Shown here in pieces: positions 56,096 through 64,000 of a stretch of DNA of 64,000 nt. Numbering within the stretch: position 1 is the stretch's first letter; each line of letters starts with the position of its first letter. Made by a program: the position numbers and the translations under genes. This DNA comes from Monoplex corrugatus. Lineage: Eukaryota > Mollusca > Gastropoda > Littorinimorpha > Ranellidae. The notes under the pieces are model-generated. The model was not told the origin of the DNA and ran no database searches. It was given only the letters and a program-made list of their open reading frames with translations. The DNA lies in the NCBI GenBank assembly GCA_030674185.1, contig CM060312.1:34719362-34783361 (forward strand). The letters run 5' to 3'.

Positions 56096-56494
56096 ATGAA
56101 ACAGCATGCATGGTGAGAGATCAGATACATCTGTGACTGCCAGTGTCTGTCAACTGTCAAGTCATTCCTGTTCTATGGCCATCTTCTAGTGCTCAATGGG
56201 GAAGAATGCATTTTTCGTTACTGAATTCCTACTGTTCCAAAAAGGGAACCAGAAGAGAAAATACAATTAGTCTTTTTCGTACTCATTATAACCACGATAA
56301 TTATCTGCACCATTGTCGTTGCGTCAGTAAAAATCGTAATGATTTTATTCACACAGACTTTAGTCAGGTTACCAATTAATTCTCAACACTACATAAAAAA
56401 TAAGCCCAAAAAATGAGCTACCTGAAAAAAGAAATTCAAACATTTATGATTATGGAGGACTTATTAAACGAAAAAACAAAAAACAACACCTCCC
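56096..56494. other. Spacer
   Basis: No feature supported. Confidence 0.5.
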
Positions 56495-56500
56495 CCCCCC

Positions 56501-56567
<67 letters not shown>
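56495..56567. repeat. poly-C plus (CA)n microsatellite
   Basis: C10 followed by about 63 bases of CA. Confidence 0.95.
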
Positions 56568-56569
<2 letters not shown>

Positions 56570-57880
56570 TTATCCAATGATAATGGCTACTATCGATGAG
56601 CTTTTGATTTTTTTCGGCAAAATTTAGTATAATTTCCACCTTTGAACTTTCACTGATTGGAATTGTCAAATACCAGGAATCCTGCATATTGCCAGAATAC
56701 ATTCATGAGGCTGGATTGGGGTGGGCGGGAGATATAGATCAGTATCATAAAAATAACTGCAGCATAAAAAGTCTTTTTCTTTAACAAGAAAAAATAGAAA
56801 ATCAACAGATATCAGATTTCCTTTACAAGAGGTTGTGTTTTTTGTTTTTTTTTCCAGGTCAATAGTTCAATCTCAACTCGAGCGTTGTGCACGTTGTCTG
56901 GCAAAATAGATCGTTAAAGATACGTACAAATTCTGACTTTTGTAAAATTAAGCTATAAGAAAAAAAACACAACTGTCACAATAGACCTCTATAAGAAAAA
57001 AAAATTAAAAAATCACATCTGCTACAAGGAAGTTCAAAATTTGCTGTAAAATTCTGAATTTCCAAGCAATTCCAACTATATAGCTGTATTATGTCATACA
57101 CTGCAAGGTCTCTAACCTAAGTTGTCTGTGAACAGGAATCTGGCCACAGCCAAGTACAACTTGCATGTGAAAGTAGTATTTGTCCCATGAATAGTGCAAT
57201 CTTGCCCTTTTTCCAAGATCAGAATTTACTCTCATTAAAAGGAAATAAGAGGGAGATAACTCCTACGTGACTCTCAAGAGTTATAATCCTTGATTACTCT
57301 CATTAGTTTCCGTGTCAGTAAACTAAAACCAAATACAAAAGAAAAACAAAATCTACAAAAATCCGTCGTCAAATTCAATCTCAGAAGACAAATAACAATA
57401 TTCTTGTAAACAGGCAGATATCAGGAATGAAACAAACTGCCAACAAAATATTCTTATTTCTTTAGCAAAATGTTCAATGTTCCAAAGCCAGCAAAATATC
57501 AGATTCTTATTTCTTTAGCAAAAACAGTAAAGATTGTAATTTCAAAACACGTACTTCGTGAGCAATATATATTGAAAAGTCGGTTAAATTTTTCTACTTT
57601 GAAAACTAATATAACGCCTTATAGTACGGGACTGAGTCGAGCTGAATCATCAGTGACTTGGAATCCTGGCAATTGTCAGACTATACCTGGCCGGTATCTA
57701 TGGAATGGAACGAAACCCAACCTCCCACCTCCTCCCTAACTCCCGTTCCCTCCCCCCACCCACCCACCCCCTCTCTCTCTCTCTCTTTCTCTCTTTCTCT
57801 CTCTCACTCTACCTCCATAAACTTGGGGATTTTTGACCGTTTCTTGCAAATGACTTGTAGTTGTTGTTGTAGTGTAGTCG
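56568..57880. other. A/T-rich spacer
   Basis: 'gagggagataactc' near 57250, a string I recall from mollusc repeats. A 45-bp direct repeat containing 'attcttatttctttagcaaa' occurs at 57448-57470 and 57501-57523. CT-rich 57770-57810. No gene. Confidence 0.5.
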
Positions 57881-57884
57881 TCAC

Positions 57885-57924
<40 letters not shown>
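57881..57924. repeat. (TTG)n trinucleotide repeat
   Basis: About fourteen TTG units. Confidence 0.95.
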
Positions 57925-57926
<2 letters not shown>

Positions 57927-58399
57927 TCTCACTTTGGGGATGCTTGATATTTCCAGTGTACAGGTTGTTTGTTTTGTTTTTGTTTTTTCGAAACTTCTTT
58001 ATATCATTTTCTTACAATGCACAATGCCATTTACAATACAACATTGGACACATTTCAATCCAAATGAAATATCATAATCGGCGAAAGAAGAAACAAAGAG
58101 ATGAGAAATGAAACATATGAAGGTGCAACACTACAGGTCTGTGGGCAAAACAAACAGCAACCCGTCAGCTGGAGCATTTTCAAAGTCAACAACGTCATAG
58201 GCCCAAGCTGTCAAAGTAAGTCATACAACACAAACAGAGACTTAATATCATCATAGCCACCAGTGAATTCGACATAATATGCAATAAAAAGTCAAAACTG
58301 ATTAATCTGCACAGAAAGACTCAATAACCGAAGAATACAATAACCAATCTGACTGAAATTTGATATAGTTACCGTTGATTCTTCATTACATAACGACCA
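57925..58399. other. Spacer
   Basis: May include decayed 5' sequence of the retrotransposon that follows, but no motif is readable. Confidence 0.4.
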
Positions 58400-59290
58400 A
58401 AAGGCTACACAGTTAGATGGAACAATCAGAAATGAGAATTCTTCAACATCCACAGGGGAATCAGACAAGGTTGTATCCTCTCACCGTATCTCTTTAACAT
58501 CTACATGGACCAAGTCATGAGAGATGCTGATAGAGAAGGCATGGGCATAAAGATAGGAGGGAAAAAATCTTACAAACTTGCACTATGCCGATGATACTGC
58601 GCTGTTAACAGACAACATTAAAACCATAAAAAGAATTCTATACAGGGTAGCTGCAGCAGGCATTAAAGCTGGTCTAAACATGAACGCCAAGAAAACAAAA
58701 GTGCTACATATCAAAGGCAAAGACACTGAAAACAATGACATCTTAATCAAAAAAGTTCCTTTGGAAAATGTACAGGATTTCAAATATCTTGGCTCTGTAA
58801 AAACTGATGATGGAACCTGCTCCAAAGACATCAAAATAAGAACTGGAATGGCAAAGCAAAAAATGGTCCAACACAACAACGTCTGGAAAGACAGAGGCAT
58901 ACCAAAAGGCCTGAAAGTCAGGGTTTTAAAATGTTTTGATCTGGCCAGTCATGATTTATGGCTACGAAGCCTGGACTCTGAGAAAAATTGACTGCAGAAG
59001 AATTGAGGCAGCAGATATGTGGTTTTATAGGAGACTACTACGTGTTAAATGGACAGATAGAAGACCTAATGAAAATGTCCTGGAAGAACCTGATACCACC
59101 AGAAAATTACTAGCAGACATCAACAAGAGAAGACTAAAATACATTTGCCATGTGTCACGCAACAAGAACACGGACCTCATGGCAACCATCTTTCAAGGAA
59201 AACAGTGGCAAAAAGGAAGAAAGGCAGACCTCCAATCTCATACATCGAGAACATAACCAACATCAGTGGCCTAAATATTCAAGAAATTGA
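58400..59290 (+). pseudogene. L1x non-LTR retrotransposon reverse transcriptase, frameshifted
   Basis: Reverse transcriptase motifs appear in order across three frames. 58457 onward reads GIRQGCILSPYLFNIYMDQV (motif B region). After a shift at the A-run near 58560-58566, 58578-58991 reads LHYADDTALLTDN (catalytic motif C, YADD), KAGLNMNAKKTKV and VQDFKYLGSV. After another shift near 58935, 58936-59256 reads MIYGYEAWTLRK, RRIEAADMWFYRRLLRV and NKNTDLMATIF, then KGRPPISYIE in a third frame. This is the layout of RTE/L1-like elements. At least three frameshifts and the absence of an endonuclease domain make it a 5'-truncated dead copy. Confidence 0.9.
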
Positions 59291-60115
59291 TACATTTAAT
59301 CTTTTTACAATACCGGTACAACAAGATCCGATCTTATATTTACATTCAGAAGAGACATTGGACGCAAATTCTTTTACAAGCTCCTTTGGCTTTTCTCTTT
59401 TAGGAATACATGCATGGCAAAAAGTTCATCAGCTCTTAACGTTTCATTCAATACTCTAACCACAAAGGGGCCAAGCTAAATCCAAAAGAATTGAAAGAAA
59501 TCGGCATTGACACCGTGGGATTTTCCCATTCGTCATGTGTTTTAACACAAATCCTGTTTCTTCTACAGTAATTCCACTTTCTAGGGATGTCTTATCGTCC
59601 AAAGAGAATCCACGTATTTCACCTATCAAATCATTTATGTCACAGTCCTAAATGTTTTCATTTCGTTTATAAAGTTGTCTGTAAAAAGTATTCACTTCAT
59701 TTTTTATTCTTCTAAGTCTCCAGTTACGTTTACATTTTCAAAATAATATTTGTCACTTTTTTACTAAGGTAGTTTTTTTTTTCAAGACTACAAAAATATT
59801 TTGAAATTTTGTCTCCATCTGCAACCCACCTAGCCCAGGAGCGAATCAAAACGCCTTCTACAATTTCTATCACGTAAAGAAACGAGTTCTTGATTTTCTT
59901 CTTTCAGGGAGGTTACATTGTCGTTTGCTTTAAGTTGTTCCTTTTCATAATTTGTATATCTTTAATAAACGCATCTTCTCTTCGTTTCTTCTTCTACTCC
60001 GTAGCAAATGCCATAGTTTTAGTTCTTATTTTCATCAACAAAATGTTTTTTCTTTGACGCTACGTACATAGTCGTGAATTCTTCAACAAAATTCCCTCTC
60101 ACCCTTCCCCCTTTT

Positions 60116-60118
<3 letters not shown>
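59291..60118. other. Spacer, T-rich
   Basis: Possible 3' untranslated remains of the L1x copy, then A/T-rich DNA. No gene. Confidence 0.5.

Positions 60119-60176
<58 letters not shown>
60119..60176. repeat. (CT)n microsatellite
   Basis: About 56 bases of perfect CT. Confidence 0.95.
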
Positions 60177-60764
60177 ATTTTCAAGGTAGGAATTTCAGTT
60201 CTTTGCTACATGTGGCGTTTTACCCTAGTGGGTTTTTGGTGCTTGTTTGTTTTGCTTTTGTTTTGTTTTTGTGTAATTTTTGTCATTTTTGTTTTGCTAT
60301 CGTCGTCGTAAGTGGTTTGTTTTTGTTGTCATCTTTATTCTTTGTCTTTGTTTTTGTTCTGTTTTTAAGGCGGTTTCCTTGTAACTTTGGGCGGACGGAT
60401 TTTGGGGGTGTTTGGGGGCGGTTTTGTTGTTGTTGGTGTTGTTTTTGTTTTTTCTTTGTTTGTGTGTATTTCTGTTCTTTGTTGTGTACAATTATTTTGT
60501 GTTTCTTTTTGATAGGGGCTATTACTGTTCTTTGTTTTTCCTTGCTTTTTCCCCCTTTCCTTCTTTAATTTTCTACTGTATGTATTTATTATTTATCAAT
60601 GTAGGGGTTTCTGTTCTTCGCTTTGTACGTTTTTCACGTTTCATTGCCATTACATAGATATCTGTGTTTGCTTGTTTCATACTGTCCAACTCATAGGAAC
60701 TAACACGTACGAAAAGGGGTGTTACTGGCAATAGTTCTGCCTGCCTGCTCTCTCCCTCCCTCTC
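60177..60764. other. T/TTG-rich spacer
   Basis: Phe/Leu/Val-rich 164-codon frame (60074-60568) reflects T-rich composition and begins in the CT array. Confidence 0.5.
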
Positions 60765-60895
60765 TCCCTCCCTCCCACTCTCTCTCTCCTTCTCTCTCTC
60801 TCTCGGTCGCTCACACACACACACACACACACACACGCACGCACGCACGCACACACCACACCACACACCCCCACACACACACACACAACATTAAA
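60765..60895. repeat. (CT)n-(CA)n compound microsatellite
   Basis: CT/CCCT 60748-60808, then CA and CACG to 60891. Confidence 0.9.
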
Positions 60896-61225
60896 GTAGT
60901 ATGTTTAGAGTTTATCTGTCATGCATGTGAATAAAGAGTTAACTTATTTCCCCTCTCTTTCTTCTCTTCCCTTCCCATTCTTCCCGCCCTGTCTTTTTCT
61001 CTGTCTCCATCACAAGAAAGACAACCCAAACCACCAGTGCAGCAAGCCTAATCAACGACAACTGGTGATCAGAAAGGAACTAGACCTTCCAGTGAGGAAA
61101 TGACATCTCATCGGGAGTCGCCCGAACTGACATAAAACGCCATGACATTGCTCCCGGAAGACAGTCCCCAGCTCATACAGCCAGTTGTAAAGGTGGGCTG
61201 TTGGTATGTACACGTATGCAGTACT
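60896..61225. other. Spacer
   Basis: No feature supported. Confidence 0.5.
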
Positions 61226-61337
61226 TTAACCCCTTCTGACTCCCGCAGCCTGTCCATCAGCATCCTGCATTGTCAACCATGCTAGCAAAAGCAAAAATTT
61301 AACCCTTTGATTCCCTCACCCTATCCACCAGCTTCCT
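61226..61337 (-). mobile_element. Family P foldback MITE, truncated copy P9
   Basis: TTAA (61226-61229), 'ccccttctgactcccgcag', long arm 'cattgtcaaccatgctagca', 'aatttaaccctttgattccc' and 'tcaccctatccaccagctt'. The match stops at the centre of the inner palindrome. Breakage exactly at the hairpin centre is typical of palindrome loss. Confidence 0.8.
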
Positions 61338-62799
61338 TCACATGGCAAAATGGCTACCATGTGGCTCCTGGAGCTAAGAGGTAACTATCTGGTCAGTTGT
61401 GGGGCATTGTTGCTCTGAGTCCCATCCAGTACCGTCGGGTATTTCTGTAACGACCAATCTACCTCTCAATTTCAAAAATAAAGCACTCCTGAGTGTTTCT
61501 TGTTAACAACCGGTCTCTGTAAACAAGCAATTTACCAATCAATTCAAAAAACAAAGTATCAGCCAGGTATTAAAATCAGTCCGTCAGTTTTAGAAAGCTT
61601 GTAAGCAAACGAATAGAAATCATTTCTCAGAATTCTCGGTCATGATTCTGGTGTCCTTCAAGCGAGAGTTCTGATAAGGTTCAGGCATGTGACATTTCGC
61701 TCCTTTCAATGATCATCAGATTCTATCCGCCAATGAATTAGTGATAAGTCTTATTTTCATTCCAATTCGGCAAATTTGATTATTCACTATTAGTCTGATT
61801 TCTTTTCGTTTCAGTTTGGTTGGCTTGTTTGGTAGGTTGGCTGATTGGTTTTCCCCTCCTGTGCCCAAATAAATCTAGTTCAATTCTTTCAATCGAATTG
61901 TGATAACAATCTTTGATTAACATCATTATTTGACCATAGAATTCAGAACTAGCCACATAGACAAACACACACCCACACAATTAAAATGAATAAATAGATA
62001 CACAAACAAAAATCCGTTTTGTGCGCCAGCTTTTCAACCTTTTGATCTCCGCTTTTATTTCACCGTAGTTTGGTTCAAGTAGAAGCGAGTATGTGTGCCT
62101 GTTAAAGAATATAAATGAGGACAATCCCCACATTTCATGCAACACAACAATTTGCTGCAAGCCGGCTAATTCAGTAGACTTTACAACTAATGACATCAGC
62201 CTTGGTCTTTTGAAGAAAATCCGTCTTGAACAAAAGTCCACAAACAAGATATATGAAATTAACCACAAGGACTGATCTGTTTGTCCTAAGAACCCAAATA
62301 CGGTTATGATTAACTTCATTAAGACACAGACTGGATATAACAAGCGGAGGCAAAGATTAAAAGATTTCACGTATCATGTCATCATGGTCAATATGAATGC
62401 AAGAATAATCAAGATTTCACAGCTTCTCCAAATGCATGCGATCATATACGTATTCCGCAACGTGAATTTGCAAACTAAAACTTCTCTGTGAGCGTGTCAC
62501 TCGGACTTAGCCTACAATGTCATCTCCTCCAAAATTCATCTCCAGAATTCACCTTCACCCATCTCCCCTTCCCTTTCAGAGACGTCTGGACTGCTGCCTC
62601 TTCTGTCTGACAAGACAAATTTGCTGATTAGTTAATTAGTCGTTTGCATAATTAGTTAACGTTTATTGTTCCCCGTAGGATCTCATTTGTGCACCGTGCC
62701 TCCTGTTTTTTGATCGATATGCAAACGGTGAGCGCGGTTTCAATTAGCGCATTACTCGTGACATCAAAAATCGTTTCATTCATGAAGTCATCCATTTTT
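61338..62799. other. Unique-looking spacer
   Basis: The 129-codon minus frame 61981-62370 is the longest non-repetitive frame in this part. It has no recognised domain. No repeats stand out. Confidence 0.45.
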
Positions 62800-63250
62800 T
62801 TTTTTTTTTTTTTAATTCATATTTTGTTTCACAACAAACGGACATCTAACATACAATGTGGCAACAAAGAATGACAACAACAACAACAACAACAAATGTT
62901 ACACATATGAAAAGACAATGCTGACACATGAACTCCAGATAGTGTACTAATATATACACAATGATATTTTATACACTGGAAGTTTAAAAATGAACATAAG
63001 ATTCAGCACATGTCAACATGTCCCGCTATGATTCCGTTTCAAAAACCACATTCCTTTGCTGAACGTCATCCAGTTATTCATCTCTTCATTTATTCGTCTA
63101 CTGCAGTCAGTTTCAAAGAATCTTCGAAACAAGGCGAGGCAAGAAAAGAGTCTTGAATCTCGGAAAGTGAACAGACGGCCGGCCGCACAAACCAGCCTGA
63201 GGAGGTGGTCAATAAATGACTGACTGACTAGACCCAAGGACATGGAAAAT
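62800..63250 (-). repeat. Dispersed repeat family Y, copy
   Basis: T-run (about 62795-62812), then 'acaacaaacggacatctaac', 'atgtggcaacaaagaatg', (CAA)n 62875-62895, 'gatattttatacactggaag' and a weaker second half to 63250. The 76-codon minus frame (63013-63243) contains RINEEMNNW and parallels INEEM in the copy at 38.4 kb, a hint of decayed coding sequence. Confidence 0.55.
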
Positions 63251-63336
63251 TTATGTCATCGACTTTGGACGGAGAGGACCACTGCACCAGAGACGTACAT
63301 AGAGAGACAGGCATAAAGGTCTATGGCGCGCTGGCC

Positions 63337-63380
63337 ATGTCAGTATCACAGTGTGGTGGCCCGCGACATCGGTACTGTGT

Positions 63381-63424
<44 letters not shown>

Positions 63425-63520
63425 CAGTATCAGAGTGTGGTGGCCCGCGACATCGGTACTGTGTGTGTGTGTGTGTGTGTGTGTATGTCAGTATCAGAGT
63501 GTGGTGGCCCGCGACATCGG

Positions 63521-63588
<68 letters not shown>

Positions 63589-63620
63589 CAGTATCAGAGT
63601 GTGGTGGCCCGCGACATCGG

Positions 63621-63706
<86 letters not shown>

Positions 63707-63738
63707 CAGTATCAGAGTGTGGTGGCCCGCGACATCGG

Positions 63739-63818
<80 letters not shown>

Positions 63819-63850
63819 CAGTATCAGAGTGTGGTGGCCCGCGACATCGG

Positions 63851-63928
<78 letters not shown>

Positions 63929-63960
63929 CAGTATCAGAGTGTGGTGGCCCGCGACATCGG

Positions 63961-64000
<40 letters not shown>
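63337..64000 (+). repeat. Compound minisatellite: ~43-bp constant block plus (GT)n, seven units
   Basis: Each unit has a constant block ('atgtcagtatcagagtgtgg' then 'tggcccgcgacatcggtact') followed by (GT)n. Starts are at 63337, 63421, 63485, 63585, 63703, 63815 and 63925, giving spacings of 84, 64, 100, 118, 112 and 110. The constant block is almost unchanged (the first unit has 'cacagtg' for 'cagagtg'), while the GT tract varies about threefold. The array runs off the window. Confidence 0.95.

Noticed and set aside
61981..62370. 129-codon minus-strand frame
   Set aside because: Not repetitive, but no domain, no flanking exons and no codon pattern that I can defend.
63337..64000. CRISPR-like repeat-spacer structure
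   Set aside because: The 'spacers' are all (GT)n of different length, so it is a compound minisatellite.

Overview
The window looks like intergenic or intronic DNA from an animal nuclear genome, most likely a marine mollusc and probably a gastropod. The basis is long (GT)n/(CT)n/(GA)n arrays, poly-G/poly-C runs, tRNA-headed SINEs of a kind I recall from gastropod sequence (34816-34985, 55835-56095), and decayed non-LTR retrotransposons with ATGATG tails. The species cannot be named from sequence alone. There is no bacterial or phage gene organisation, no CRISPR array, no rRNA and no convincing intact tRNA gene. I found no host protein-coding gene I could defend: nearly every long reading frame is a translated microsatellite (Val-Cys, His-Thr, Ser-Leu or Arg-Glu polymers) or lies inside a repeat.

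Layout. 0-6 kb: microsatellites, one copy of a repeat with a conserved GGCC-AGTT-GGCC stem (family R2), one SINE and a 52-bp satellite (4.67-5.37 kb). 6-20 kb: purine-rich tracts, a 33-bp satellite, SINE and LINE fragments, two R2 copies and a small GC-rich promoter-like patch at 19.4-19.5 kb. 20-34 kb: a 60-bp satellite, a dense pile of repeats at 28.0-30.6 kb that includes a LINE insertion with an inverted 5' part and target duplications, a Z-DNA-prone GT/GC tract, and 44-bp and ~59-bp satellites. 34-52 kb: the zone richest in a nested palindromic element (family P, TTAA ends, CCCTTTGACTCCC termini), plus SINEs and a 26-bp satellite. 52-64 kb: TTGG-rich and GTT-rich DNA, a frameshifted reverse transcriptase pseudogene (58.4-59.3 kb), the last P copy and a compound GT minisatellite that runs off the end.

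Repeat families named here: P, nested foldback MITE, piggyBac-like by its ends (nine copies or part copies plus one doubtful scrap); R2, repeat with a hammerhead-like stem (five copies); SINE-A, SINE-B, SINE-C and SINE-D, four SINE or SINE-like families; L1x, a non-LTR retrotransposon with YADD motif (58.4 kb, scrap at 41.9 kb); L2x, a non-LTR retrotransposon 3' end (four copies); X, Y and Z, dispersed repeats of unknown class.

The most unusual items are family P, with a 72-bp consensus perfect palindrome apparently nested at a TTAA inside a second element of the same kind; family R2; and the 5'-inverted L2x insertion. None of the sequence acts as an operon or pathway. It is best read as a record of transposon insertion, decay and tandem-repeat growth.
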